Positions 26,644 through 35,485 of a stretch of DNA of 64,000 nucleotides are shown piece by piece. The notes below the pieces were generated by a model. It had not been told where the DNA came from. It searched no databases and worked only from the letters and a program-made list of their open reading frames with translations. Position numbers and translations under genes: made by a program. Each line of letters begins with the position of its first letter. Within the stretch, counting starts at the first letter, position 1. Source of the DNA: Anaerolineaceae bacterium (GTDB taxonomy: Bacteria > Chloroflexota > Anaerolineae > Aggregatilineales > Phototrophicaceae); contig JAPOVC010000003.1 in the NCBI GenBank assembly GCA_026708325.1, forward strand, positions 1 through 64,000, given 5' to 3'.

Positions 26644-29052
26644 ATGACCTACCGCAAGATCCACAGGGTCGCCGTGATTGGTTCGGGCACGATGGGCGGC
26701 GCATTGGCGGCACTGTTGACCGGAGCCGGTCTGGAGACGACCCTGCTGGACATTCCGGCGGCGGGCACGGCGGCCGGTTCTCCGGCAACGGAGCGCAATG
26801 CCCTGGCCCGGGACAACCTGCAGCGTTCGCTGGGGGCGCGTCCGTCACCCTGGTTCAGCGCCAGCGATATTGGGCGCATCCGAATCGGGAACCTGGAGGA
26901 CGATCTCGCCTGGCTGGCGGAGGTCGACTGGGTGCTGGAGGCGGTCGTCGAGGACCTGGCGACCAAGCGGGCGCTGATGCGTCGTTTGCAGGGGGTCTGC
27001 CGGCCGGACTGCGTCATTTCGACCAATACTTCCGGCCTCCCGCTGGCGCAGATCGCCGCCGGAACCCCCGCGGACTTCACAAAACGTTTTCTGGGCACGC
27101 ATTTCTTCAACCCGCCGCGCTGGCTGCCCTTGCTGGAGCTGATTCCGCATGAAGACACGGACGCGAAACTCCTGCGCTTCATGGGGGACTTCTGCTCGCG
27201 GGGGCTGGGCAAGGACGTGGTCGTCTGCCGCGACGTGCCGGGCTTCCTCGGCAACCGCTTTCTATCCATGCTGGGTACGCAGGCCATCGGGCTGGCGCTG
27301 GACGAGGGCTACAGCGTCGCCGAAGTGGACCTCCTGACCGGCCCGCTGATCGGCCGCCCGCGCACGGCGACCTTTGGGCTGCAGGACCTGGTGGGCCTCG
27401 ACGTGGCGCAGGCGGTGGCGCGCAACCTGCGCGACGCCCTGACCGATTCGGCGACGCGCGCGACGCCGGGGCATCCCGGCGCGGTCGCGCTCCATGAACA
27501 GTTGATTGCGCGGGGCTGGCTGGGGCGCAAGAGCGGGCGCGGCTTCTGGATGCAGCGCCGGGGGGAGGGGGGTCAGCGCGAGCGCCTGGAACTCAACCTG
27601 CAAACGCTGGCGCATGAGGCGACCCAGGCGCCGCAGTTCGAAAGTGTGACAGCGGCCAGATCGGAGCGGGATTTGGGCGCGCGACTGCGTAGGCTGCTGG
27701 CGGCGGAGGACCGGGCCGGCCAATTTCTGCGGCGGCACATGGCCTTCACCCTGAGCTTCGCGGCCAGTTGCGTACCGGAGGTGACGGACTCGCCCCTGGC
27801 GGTGGACCAGGCGCAACGCCAGGGCTTCAACCATGAGGCGGGACCTTTCGAGCTCTGGGACGCCCTGGGCGTGGCCGCCGGTGTGTCCCTTTGTGAGGCG
27901 CAGAATCAGGCCGTGGCGTCCTGGGTACATGACATGCTGGCCAACGATTGCCCGGCGTTTTACCGACGGGACGCGTCTGGCGAGGCGGAGGCCTGTTATG
28001 ACCCGCAGGCGGGCGAATACCTTCCGCTGCCTGGAGATGAGCGGGCGTTGCAGGCGACAGGGCTAACCGTCCTGCGGAGCAACAGGAGCGCTTCCCTGCG
28101 CGACCTCGGCGACGGCGTGGCGCTGTGGGAATTCCACAGCGTGCAGAACAGCATCGACGACGCGCTGATCGAGGGCGGCCACGCGGCGCTGGAGGAGATC
28201 GCCGGCGGGCGATATCAGGCGCTGGTCATCGGCAACGACGGCGCGCGCTTCAGCATCGGCTACAACCTGGCGCTGGCATTGCAGCGCATCGAAGACGGGG
28301 AGTTTGACGCGCTGGAGCGCAGCGTCAAAAGCCTGCAAGAACTGGTGCGCGGCCTGCGTCAGGCGCCCGCGCCGGTCGTAGCGGCGGCGCAAGGCATGGC
28401 GCTGGGCGGCGGCGCCGAACTGCTTTTCGCCTGCGACCGGATCGTCGCGCACAGTGAGTTGCTGCTGGGCCTGGTGGAGTTCAACGTCGGGCTGATTCCA
28501 GCCGGGGGCGGTTGTACTGCCATGCTGCAACGCTGGTTGATCCCGCTGATGCGCAATTGCCCGGATGCAGACGCCACGCCGCTGTTGAAGCGATTGTTCA
28601 CGCACTTGCTGGACGCCGAAATGCTCGTGGCGGCCGCGCCGGAAACGCGCGAGCGGCTGTTGCTGCGCCCGGTTGACCGCGTGCTGATGAAGCGCGCCCA
28701 TCTGCTGTACGAGGCGAAGCGGGCAGCGCTCCACCTGGCGGACGGTTACCGCGCGCCGCGGCTGGAAGCGGTGTATGCGGCGGGCCGGCAAGTTTACGAG
28801 GTTTTGCTCGGGCAGGTGGAGGGCATGGTGGCTGCGGGGGACATGAGCGCGGATGACGCACAAATAGCCCGGCGCCTGGCTTTCGTCCTCAGCGGCGGTG
28901 CGACTGAATCCCCAGGCTGGCTGGACGAAGGGGAATTGCATGAACTGGAGCGGAGGGCCTTCATGGACCTTGTGCGCGAAGCCCACACGCAGGCCTGCAT
29001 CCGGCACATGTTGAAGACCAACCGACCGCTCCGTTTTACAGGCAAAGGTTGA
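26644..29052 (+). CDS. fadN: 3-hydroxyacyl-CoA dehydrogenase/enoyl-CoA hydratase, FadN type
   Basis: Bifunctional beta-oxidation enzyme of 802 residues. The dehydrogenase comes first (VAVIGSGTMGGALAALL NAD site; catalytic-His region LGTHFFNPPRWLPLLELIP; DVPGFLGNRFL). The enoyl-CoA hydratase/isomerase domain comes second (about residue 500 on: FSIGYNLAL, GMALGGGAELLFACDR, LVEFNVGLIPAGGG). This order is the reverse of proteobacterial FadB and matches Bacillus FadN. Both hydratase acidic residues (GGGAE and LVE) are visible. The usual partners, a thiolase and an acyl-CoA dehydrogenase, are not adjacent. It is followed after 38 bases by a VOC protein. It may feed the branched-chain acyl-CoA products of the complex at 10831-14018. 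Confidence 0.92.
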   Translation: MTYRKIHRVAVIGSGTMGGALAALLTGAGLETTLLDIPAAGTAAGSPATERNALARDNLQRSLGARPSPWFSASDIGRIRIGNLEDDLAWLAEVDWVLEAVVEDLATKRALMRRLQGVCRPDCVISTNTSGLPLAQIAAGTPADFTKRFLGTHFFNPPRWLPLLELIPHEDTDAKLLRFMGDFCSRGLGKDVVVCRDVPGFLGNRFLSMLGTQAIGLALDEGYSVAEVDLLTGPLIGRPRTATFGLQDLVGLDVAQAVARNLRDALTDSATRATPGHPGAVALHEQLIARGWLGRKSGRGFWMQRRGEGGQRERLELNLQTLAHEATQAPQFESVTAARSERDLGARLRRLLAAEDRAGQFLRRHMAFTLSFAASCVPEVTDSPLAVDQAQRQGFNHEAGPFELWDALGVAAGVSLCEAQNQAVASWVHDMLANDCPAFYRRDASGEAEACYDPQAGEYLPLPGDERALQATGLTVLRSNRSASLRDLGDGVALWEFHSVQNSIDDALIEGGHAALEEIAGGRYQALVIGNDGARFSIGYNLALALQRIEDGEFDALERSVKSLQELVRGLRQAPAPVVAAAQGMALGGGAELLFACDRIVAHSELLLGLVEFNVGLIPAGGGCTAMLQRWLIPLMRNCPDADATPLLKRLFTHLLDAEMLVAAAPETRERLLLRPVDRVLMKRAHLLYEAKRAALHLADGYRAPRLEAVYAAGRQVYEVLLGQVEGMVAAGDMSADDAQIARRLAFVLSGGATESPGWLDEGELHELERRAFMDLVREAHTQACIRHMLKTNRPLRFTGKG

Positions 29053-29090
29053 TCGAAACGACCACGCGCGTATCAGACACAGGAGAAGCC

Positions 29091-29585
29091 ATGGCCCTGA
29101 TCAGCTACTTTCATTTCAGCTTCACCGTATCGGACCTGGAGCGCTCGATCGCGTTCTACCGCGACCAGATGGGACTGCGCCTGGTGCACCGCATGGTTCA
29201 CGACCAGAAATACACCAGCAGCCAGATCGGCTTTAAGGATGCCCTGCTCAAGGTGGCGCTCTTCAACGTCGCCGACATGCCGCAGGGCGCTTCGCCCTCC
29301 GGACACGTGCTGGAACTGATCGAATACGTCAACCCGCGCGGTGAGCCGCTGAATGCGGCCACCAACCAGCCCGGCGCGGCGCATTTGGCGCTGCAGGTCG
29401 ACGATCTTGAGGCCGAGTTCGCGCGGCTGAAGGCGGCGGGCGTGCAGTTCCGTTCGGATGCGCCGGTGCCGATTACGCACGGGCGGCACAGCGGCGGCCT
29501 GACCTGCTACCTGCTGGACCCGGACGGAATCACGCTGGAGTTGATCGAACTGCCGGTGCCCTTCACGCCGCAGGACCTCGACTGA
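29091..29585 (+). CDS. VOC (glyoxalase/bleomycin-resistance/dioxygenase) superfamily protein
   Basis: 164 residues; the ATG at 29091 is chosen for the AGGAGAAGCC just upstream. It has two beta-alpha-beta-beta-beta modules: FHFSFTVSDLERSIAFYRDQ at the start, and AHLALQVDDLEAEFARLKA to CYLLDPDGITLELIELP. Likely metal ligands are an N-terminal His, Glu in VLELIEY, and the His and Glu of the second module. Candidate activities are lactoylglutathione lyase, methylmalonyl-CoA epimerase or an extradiol dioxygenase; the sequence does not decide. An acyl-CoA epimerase would fit the neighbouring beta-oxidation gene, as inference only. Confidence 0.8.
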   Translation: MALISYFHFSFTVSDLERSIAFYRDQMGLRLVHRMVHDQKYTSSQIGFKDALLKVALFNVADMPQGASPSGHVLELIEYVNPRGEPLNAATNQPGAAHLALQVDDLEAEFARLKAAGVQFRSDAPVPITHGRHSGGLTCYLLDPDGITLELIELPVPFTPQDLD

Positions 29586-29593
29586 GACAGGTC

Positions 29594-30334
29594 TCAGTCC
29601 ATGCGCATGCCGCCGTTGACGTCGATGGTGGCGCCGGTCATGAAGTCAGCCGCTGCCGAGGCGAGAAAGACGGCCACGCCGCCGTAGTCGGCCGGGACGC
29701 CCAGGCGACCCAGCGGGATTTCCCCGCGCAGTTGTTCCATCAGTTGCGGGTCGTCCCAGGCGTCGGTGAGGGCGCTCTCGGTGGGGCCGGGCGCGATGCA
29801 GTTGACCGTGCCGTGGGGTGCCAGGTAGCTGGCGAAGGTCTTGGTCAGGGCGAAGACGCCGGCCTTCGTGGCCACGTAGACCGGGAGATGCGCCTTGCCG
29901 CCGGTCCTGCCGCCAATCGAGCTGATGTTGATGATGCGCCCGCACTGTCTGGCGCGCATGTGCTGCGCAGCGGCCTGGGAGAGAAAGAAGACGCCGCGCA
30001 GGTTGATGGCGACGATGCGGTCGAAGAGGGCCTGGTCGACCTCGTCGATGGGGTGGATGGGGGCGATGCCGGCGTTGTTGACGAGGATGTCCAGCTGCCC
30101 GGTCCGGGCGACGGCGTCCTCGACAACCGAACGGCAACGGTTAACGTCAGTGACGTCCAGCGGCAGGGCCAGGGCGTTTCGGCCCAGTCTTTCAGCGGCC
30201 TTTTCGGCCTCAACCCGATCGATATCGGCCAGGACCACGGTGGCGCCGGCATCGTGCAGCGCGCCGGCGATCGCCAGGCCGATGCCGCGGGCGGCGCCGC
30301 TGACGAGGGCGGTCTTGCCGGACAGTTGCGACAT
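29594..30334 (-). CDS. Short-chain dehydrogenase/reductase (SDR)
   Basis: A 246-residue classical SDR with the cofactor motif SGAARGIGLAIA, NNAG, Ser in NISSIGG, and the catalytic YVATK (Tyr-x-x-x-Lys). The Asp after beta2 (VVLADIDR) favours NAD(H). The C-terminal TGATIDVNGGMRMD is typical. ATG 30334 follows GGAG at good spacing. The sequence is FabG-like, but glucose, 3-hydroxyacyl or sugar-alcohol substrates are all possible. It converges with the VOC gene and diverges from the sulfatase-like operon, which may indicate a sugar role. Confidence 0.88.
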   Translation of the reverse strand: MSQLSGKTALVSGAARGIGLAIAGALHDAGATVVLADIDRVEAEKAAERLGRNALALPLDVTDVNRCRSVVEDAVARTGQLDILVNNAGIAPIHPIDEVDQALFDRIVAINLRGVFFLSQAAAQHMRARQCGRIINISSIGGRTGGKAHLPVYVATKAGVFALTKTFASYLAPHGTVNCIAPGPTESALTDAWDDPQLMEQLRGEIPLGRLGVPADYGGVAVFLASAAADFMTGATIDVNGGMRMD

Positions 30335-30350
30335 CTCATACTCCAATCGG

Positions 30351-30378
30351 TTGCATTGTCCACAAATGACGCTATCCT
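30351..30378 (+). promoter_or_regulatory. Putative promoter of the sulfo-sugar operon
   Basis: TTGCAT (30351-30356), a 16-base spacer and TATCCT (30373-30378) lie 70 bases before the ATG at 30448 in the divergent gap with the SDR gene. Both boxes are only partial matches. Confidence 0.3.
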
Positions 30379-30447
30379 GACCGGCGCTGTCGCCGTTGCC
30401 GGCCCTTGACGGCGTGGCCATGCCAGTCTGCTTTCGCGGGGGGATTC

Positions 30448-31896
30448 ATGAGTGACCGTCCCAACATTATCTTGATGGGGATCGATTCGATTCGCGCCGA
30501 TCACATGAGTTGTTACGGCTATCCGAAATTGACGACACCCCATCTTGACCGTTTTGCCAGTGAGGGGGCGCTTTTCGAAAACACCTACAGCGCCCACATA
30601 CCGACCACCTGCGCCTACGCCTCCATGCTGACCGGGATGGACTGCTTCGGCACCCAGGTCGTGGCCCTGCGCCACAAGGGCCCGATGCGTCCGGAAGCGA
30701 AATCCATCGCCGAGCATTTGCGCGACCTCGGCTACACCTCGACCTGCGTCGGATTCAGAGGCAACCCGTCGGGGCGCGGCTTCGACAAGTATATCGATTA
30801 CAAGGCCTGGGGCACCCGCGAGGAAGGTCCCTGCCTCAAGGCGCAGAGCCTGAACGAGGTCGCCATACCGGAGCTGGACCGTCTGGTCGCCGGCGACCAG
30901 CCCTTCTTCCTTTTTCTGCGCCACATGGACCCGCACGCGCCCTACCTGCCGCCGGAACCCTACCAGCGCATGTTCTACCACGGCGACGAATGCGACCCGG
31001 ACAACCGCTCGATGGATCCGGTGATGGCCTTCAAGCCCTTCGCCTCCTTCTTCAAAAGCTGGATGCCGGTGGGCATCAGCGACAAGGACTTCGTCATCGC
31101 GCAATACGACGGCGCTATCGCCTACATGGACGCGGCCATCGCCACCATCTTTAAGGCGCTTGAAGCCCATGGCATTTACGACGAGACCATCGTCATCATC
31201 AACGGCGACCATGGCGAGACGCTCTACGATCACGAATGCTGGTTCGATCATCACGGCATTTACGACAACGTGCTGCACGTACCGCTGCTGATCCGTTATC
31301 CCGGTCGCGTTCCTGCCGGCACGCGCCTCAGCGGCTACAACCAGCACAAGGATTTGGTGCCCACCATTATGGACCTCGCCGGAATCGAACCGGGCGAGTT
31401 GAGTTGGCCGTCCGACCAGCAGTTTGACGGCAACAGCCTGATGCCGCTCGTCGATGGGGAAAAGACATCGCTGGAAAGCGAGTTCTATATCAGTGAATGC
31501 ACCTGGATGCGCAAGCATGGCTGGCGCACGCCCGGCTGGAAGCTGATGGTCGCCCTGGAACCGGACTTTCACTTCAAGCCGCCGGTCGAGCTTTACAACC
31601 TGGTCGAGGACCCGGACGAGAACGTCAACCTGGCGGAGCAGGAGCCGGAGATCGTGGCCGACTTGCGCCGGCGCATGGAAAGCTGGGTCGCAAAACGCGA
31701 GGCGGAGACCGGCCTGACCAACCCCATGCTGACCCAGGGAGACTGGCACGGCAGGGAGGGCGTGGGCGCCTTCACGAGCTCGCAGCAGGCCTACGATTCG
31801 CTCTACATCGGCGACATCAATGAAGGTCGACGCCTGCAGGCCGAGGCCCGCAAGGCTTTGGAAGAAAGCGCAAACAAGGGAGAAGCGGACGCATGA
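30448..31896 (+). CDS. Sulfatase-like alkaline-phosphatase-superfamily hydrolase lacking the formylglycine motif
   Basis: 482 residues with the sulfatase fold: metal Asp13 in MGIDSIRADHMSCYGY, a metal site in INGDHGETLYDH, and a C-terminal ELYNLVEDPDENVNLAEQE typical of arylsulfatases. Aligned back from the conserved ASMLTG, the CxPxR formylglycine signature is replaced by T53-T-C-A-Y57. The nucleophile would then be Thr53, as in phosphodiesterase or phosphomutase members, rather than formylglycine. It may therefore be a sulfatase variant or a phospho-, phosphono- or other ester hydrolase. ATG 30448 follows GGGGGG. No signal peptide, so cytoplasmic. Coupled by ATGA to the next dehydrogenase in the operon. 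Confidence 0.85.
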   Translation: MSDRPNIILMGIDSIRADHMSCYGYPKLTTPHLDRFASEGALFENTYSAHIPTTCAYASMLTGMDCFGTQVVALRHKGPMRPEAKSIAEHLRDLGYTSTCVGFRGNPSGRGFDKYIDYKAWGTREEGPCLKAQSLNEVAIPELDRLVAGDQPFFLFLRHMDPHAPYLPPEPYQRMFYHGDECDPDNRSMDPVMAFKPFASFFKSWMPVGISDKDFVIAQYDGAIAYMDAAIATIFKALEAHGIYDETIVIINGDHGETLYDHECWFDHHGIYDNVLHVPLLIRYPGRVPAGTRLSGYNQHKDLVPTIMDLAGIEPGELSWPSDQQFDGNSLMPLVDGEKTSLESEFYISECTWMRKHGWRTPGWKLMVALEPDFHFKPPVELYNLVEDPDENVNLAEQEPEIVADLRRRMESWVAKREAETGLTNPMLTQGDWHGREGVGAFTSSQQAYDSLYIGDINEGRRLQAEARKALEESANKGEADA

Positions 31897-32900
31897 CACT
31901 GAAAGTAGCAGTCGTCGGGATGGGGGGAATCGGCAACCAGCACGCGGGCGTCTACAGCGAGCGCGACGACGCCGAGGTCGTGGCCGTCTGCGACATCATT
32001 CGTGAGAGGTCCGACCTGGCGGCCGAGCGCTTCGGCTGCCAGGGATTCTATTCCGTGCAGGAGATGCTGGCCGCCGGACTGGAGATCGACGCGGCCAGCA
32101 TGACCACGGCGGGCGTGGAGAACGGCGGCGACCATTACGAGCCGACGATGGAATTGCTGGAGGCCGGCCTGCCGGTGCTGGGCGAAAAGCCCATCTCCAA
32201 CGAGATTGACAAGGCGAAGGAGATGGTGGCGCTGGCGCGCGAGAAGGGTCTGCGCTACGGCGTCAACCTGAACCACCGCTTCACGCCGGCGGCGGAGATG
32301 GCGAAGGGCTGGGTTGAGGACGGCCGCCTCGGCGACCTGAACATGATCAACATGTCCATGTGGATCAACAACCCGAAGGAGAGCTCGCCCTGGTTCCACA
32401 TGCGCGCCCTGCACCCGCACTCCATCGACGTGATGCGCTACTTCGCCGGCGACGTGGACAAGGTGCAGGCATTCATGAAGAAAGGGACTGGCCGCGCCAT
32501 CTGGTCCAACGCGCAGGTCAACATGTTGTTCACCAACGGCATGATCGGCTCCCTGCGCGGCAGTTACGACGGCGACTGGGGCCGCGGCAGCTACGGCCTG
32601 GAAGCGCTGGACGTGGTCGGCATGAAGGGTCGTTTCACCCTCACCAACGCCTGCGAGGAACTGACCTTCTACCCGCGCATGTCGATCGAAACTGAAGTCT
32701 ACAACTACGTCGGTGGCATGAAGCATTTCGGCGAGACCTTCAAATCGCGCATCGGACGCTGGGTCGAGCAAAACATTGAGGGCGTCGCGCCGGAGGAAAT
32801 CGACGGCTCGGGCCTGGAAGCGCTGAAGGCCCAGTTCGTCATCGAGGCCGCCATCGAGTCCTGGCTGAGCGGCGAAGTCGTCAGCGTGGAACGTCCCTGA
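31893..32900 (+). CDS. Gfo/Idh/MocA family oxidoreductase (copy 1)
   Basis: 335-residue NAD(P)-dependent sugar dehydrogenase-type protein. The N-terminal Rossmann motif is VAVVGMGGIGNQHA; the catalytic-lysine block is LGEKPISNEIDKAKEMV (EKP), then NLNHRFTPAAEM. It acts on sugars, cyclitols or their derivatives. A close paralogue lies at 33642, sharing VLGEKPISNEI, HRFTPAA, MSMWI and ESSPWF. Overlaps the sulfatase-like gene by four bases and is followed one base later by a sulfotransferase. Substrate unknown; a sulfated deoxy-sugar is suggested by context only. Confidence 0.9.
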   Translation: MTLKVAVVGMGGIGNQHAGVYSERDDAEVVAVCDIIRERSDLAAERFGCQGFYSVQEMLAAGLEIDAASMTTAGVENGGDHYEPTMELLEAGLPVLGEKPISNEIDKAKEMVALAREKGLRYGVNLNHRFTPAAEMAKGWVEDGRLGDLNMINMSMWINNPKESSPWFHMRALHPHSIDVMRYFAGDVDKVQAFMKKGTGRAIWSNAQVNMLFTNGMIGSLRGSYDGDWGRGSYGLEALDVVGMKGRFTLTNACEELTFYPRMSIETEVYNYVGGMKHFGETFKSRIGRWVEQNIEGVAPEEIDGSGLEALKAQFVIEAAIESWLSGEVVSVERP

Positions 32901-32901
32901 C

Positions 32902-33642
32902 ATGTCGCTGGTGATCATCATCGGGCGCGGACACTCGGGCACCCGCGCGATCTCGCACACGCTCTACGCCAGCGGCGTCTACATGGGCAGCCTGCTCAAT
33001 GGCTCGGGCGACATGATGCCGCCGCAGAAGATGTACGACGCCTGTCGCGTCGCTGCGAGTTACGTGGACTGGGTGGGCGGGCTGGAGTGGGACTTCAGCC
33101 GCTTCATCGACGCCGACATTCCGCAGGAGTTCACCGACCTGCTGGACGACTATCTGGCTGCGATTCTGAGTCACGAGTACGAAAGGATCCCGCACCGCGG
33201 CTGGAAAATCCCGGAGACCACTCTGGTTTATCCCTGGATCGTGCGCCGCTTTCCGGACGCGAAGTACATTTTCTGGGTGCGCAACCCGCGTGACTGCATC
33301 CTTGGGCGCCACGGCACCGACGACATGCGCCGCTTCGGCATCGATTATCCCGTGACCGACGATCTGCGCCTCAGGCGCGCCATCAGCTGGAAGTACCAGT
33401 ACGATCTGGTGCGCGCCTGCCCGAAGCCGCGGCACTGGCTGGAGCTGCGCTTCGAGGACTTCGTGCTGGACCAGGAGGCCACCCTGAAGCGTCTGGAAGA
33501 CTGGCTGGGTTACCCCATGGGCCGCATCATCGTGCGACCCGAGGCGGTCGACCGCTGGAAGCACGACGACGGCGTCAACTACTTTGACTTTTTCGAGCCG
33601 GCCATGCGCGACTTCGGCTACGAAATTCCCGGGCTCAGCTGA
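32902..33642 (+). CDS. Sulfotransferase-family protein
   Basis: 246 residues. The 5'-phosphosulfate loop is IIIGRGHSGTRAI at residues ~5-17, and the 3'-phosphate-binding block is YIFWVRNPRDCILGRHG. The C-terminal ELRFEDFVLDQEATLKRLEDW is typical of PAPS-dependent sulfotransferases. It would move sulfate from PAPS to a hydroxyl acceptor, perhaps a sugar or lipid. It lies between two paralogous dehydrogenases (1-base gap upstream, 1-base overlap downstream), so it is part of the operon. Finding a sulfotransferase beside a sulfatase-like gene is unexpected in a purely catabolic cluster. Confidence 0.85.
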   Translation: MSLVIIIGRGHSGTRAISHTLYASGVYMGSLLNGSGDMMPPQKMYDACRVAASYVDWVGGLEWDFSRFIDADIPQEFTDLLDDYLAAILSHEYERIPHRGWKIPETTLVYPWIVRRFPDAKYIFWVRNPRDCILGRHGTDDMRRFGIDYPVTDDLRLRRAISWKYQYDLVRACPKPRHWLELRFEDFVLDQEATLKRLEDWLGYPMGRIIVRPEAVDRWKHDDGVNYFDFFEPAMRDFGYEIPGLS

Positions 33643-34643
33643 TGCTGCGAGTCTGCGTCATCGGGATGGGGCCTATCGGCCGGCGTCACGCGACGCTCCT
33701 GCAGGCGGAACCCCTTGCGGAACTGGTGGGTGTTTGTGACCGGATTCCAGAGCGTGCAAATACCGCCGAGGAAACCTTCGGCGTGCCAGCCTTCCTTGAT
33801 GCCAAGACCATGCTGAGCGATCTTGCGCCGGACGTGGCGCACGTCACCACCGGCGGCGTGGAGTACGGCAGCGACCATTACGAGCCGACCATGCAGGCGC
33901 TGGAAGCCGGCTGCCACGTGCTGGGCGAAAAACCCATCTCCAACGAGATTGAGGAAGCCGGGGAAATGGTCGCCACCGCGCGTGAGCGGGGGCTGTGCTA
34001 CGGCATCAACCTCAATCACCGCTTCACGCCGGCGGCGCGCGTGGCCAGGGGCTGGGTGGATGAAGGACGCATCGGTCACCAGCTCTTCTGTCGCATGAGC
34101 ATGTGGATCATGAATCCGACGGAGAGTTCGCCCTGGTTCCAGGTCAAGGCGCTCAACCCGCACACGGTGGACGTGATGCGCTACTTCTGCGGCGATATCG
34201 AGCAGGTGCAACTTTTCGCGACGAAAGCGCCGGGCCGCAAGATCTGGTCCACCACCTCCTTCAACATGCGCTTCACGAGCGGGGCGGTGGGCAACCTGAC
34301 GGCCAGCTACGATATTGAGCGCGGCCACCCGATGGAGCGCTGTGAGGTGGGCGGCACGGAAGGCCGCTTCGTGCTGGACGACATGTGGCGCGAGGCGACG
34401 CTGTACCCGGCCGGCGACCTGGTCAAGCAGGTGTACACCGACCCGGTCTTCGGCGGCTTTGGCGATTTCACCAGCACCTTCGCCGATCGCATCCACCGCT
34501 TTCTGGAGCAGGTGAGCGACGGGACCAGCCCGGAGGACATCGACGGTTCCGGTGCGGAGGGTCTGGCGGCGCAGAAGGTGCTGGCGGCGGCCATTGTGTC
34601 GCTACAGGAAGGAAGCGTGGTTTCAGTCAATGGCATTCGCTAA
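33642..34643 (+). CDS. Gfo/Idh/MocA family oxidoreductase (copy 2)
   Basis: 333 residues, paralogous to copy 1. The NAD(P) site is VCVIGMGPIGRRHA, EKP is in LGEKPISNEIEEAGEMV, and NLNHRFTPAARV follows. Both copies keep AL.PH..DVMRYF and the C-terminal EDIDGSG. Divergence elsewhere suggests successive or alternative steps on related substrates rather than a recent duplication. The start overlaps the sulfotransferase stop by one base, and the isomerase follows after 18 bases. Confidence 0.9.
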   Translation: MLRVCVIGMGPIGRRHATLLQAEPLAELVGVCDRIPERANTAEETFGVPAFLDAKTMLSDLAPDVAHVTTGGVEYGSDHYEPTMQALEAGCHVLGEKPISNEIEEAGEMVATARERGLCYGINLNHRFTPAARVARGWVDEGRIGHQLFCRMSMWIMNPTESSPWFQVKALNPHTVDVMRYFCGDIEQVQLFATKAPGRKIWSTTSFNMRFTSGAVGNLTASYDIERGHPMERCEVGGTEGRFVLDDMWREATLYPAGDLVKQVYTDPVFGGFGDFTSTFADRIHRFLEQVSDGTSPEDIDGSGAEGLAAQKVLAAAIVSLQEGSVVSVNGIR

Positions 34644-34661
34644 CAGGATGGGGAGACGGGC

Positions 34662-35465
34662 ATGAAGCTGGGTGTGAACTCGGTACTATTCGGCAACCAG
34701 GACGTGGAAAGCGCTTTCAAATATACGGCCATGGCGGGCTACGACGGCATCGAGCTGGGCGCCATTCCGGAAATGGCCGATCATCTGGACCTGGACAACT
34801 GGCGCGAGGCGGCGCCGAAGATTCGCCAGCTGGCGCAGGACTACGGCCTGGAAGTCACGGCGATGGAACAGTCGCGCCAGGACCTTGAACTGATGGAAAA
34901 GGCCTTCCAGGCGGCTGTCGAGATCGGCATTCCCGTCGTCAACTGCGGCCCCGGCGGCGTCACCGGCGATGAAGAGACCTTTCAGCAGAGCGTCGACATG
35001 ATCGGCAAGCTGGCCGACCGGGCCGAACACTACGGCGTAACCCTGTGCGTCAAGGCCCACGTCGGCGCGGCGATCTACAACACGCCGACCACGATCCGCC
35101 TGATGGAGGCGATTACGTCGCCGGCCTTCGGCGTCGACATGGACCCCTCGCACATCCATCGCGCCGGCGAGAACCCGGTCGAGGCCATCGCGGCGGTCAT
35201 CTCACGGGTGAAGCACGTGCACATCCGCGACTGCAAGGGGCGGCAGCAAGGCCCCGGCGACCCGGTCGACCAGGCCAACGGCCGCGGCGACATCGACCTG
35301 GTGGGCTATGTCCGTGTGCTGCACGAGCATGGTTACGACGGCCCGGTGAACCTTGAGGTGATCGGTACGAAGAGGAATGGCCACAGCCTCGAGAACTGCT
35401 GCATCATCGGCGCTGAGGCCCGCGGTCACATGCAGGCCTGTTTGCAGGCGGCGGGCGCCCGCTGA
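34662..35465 (+). CDS. Sugar phosphate isomerase/epimerase (xylose-isomerase-like TIM barrel)
   Basis: 267 residues of the AP endonuclease 2/sugar isomerase family. Starts MKLGVNSVLFGNQDVESAF after a GGGGAG ribosome-binding site. Metal-site segments: GIPVVNCGPGG, LCVKAHVGAAIYN, FGVDMDPSHIHRAG, VKHVHIRDCKG and VNLEVIGTKRNG. Typical activities are ketose 3-epimerase, 2-keto-myo-inositol dehydratase (IolE) or hydroxypyruvate isomerase. Two Gfo/Idh dehydrogenases upstream make an inositol- or deoxy-sugar-like route plausible, while the following rhamnose mutarotase points to L-rhamnose or a related sugar. Confidence 0.87.
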   Translation: MKLGVNSVLFGNQDVESAFKYTAMAGYDGIELGAIPEMADHLDLDNWREAAPKIRQLAQDYGLEVTAMEQSRQDLELMEKAFQAAVEIGIPVVNCGPGGVTGDEETFQQSVDMIGKLADRAEHYGVTLCVKAHVGAAIYNTPTTIRLMEAITSPAFGVDMDPSHIHRAGENPVEAIAAVISRVKHVHIRDCKGRQQGPGDPVDQANGRGDIDLVGYVRVLHEHGYDGPVNLEVIGTKRNGHSLENCCIIGAEARGHMQACLQAAGAR

Positions 35466-35485
35466 GGGGCGGGGGAGCGCACACG

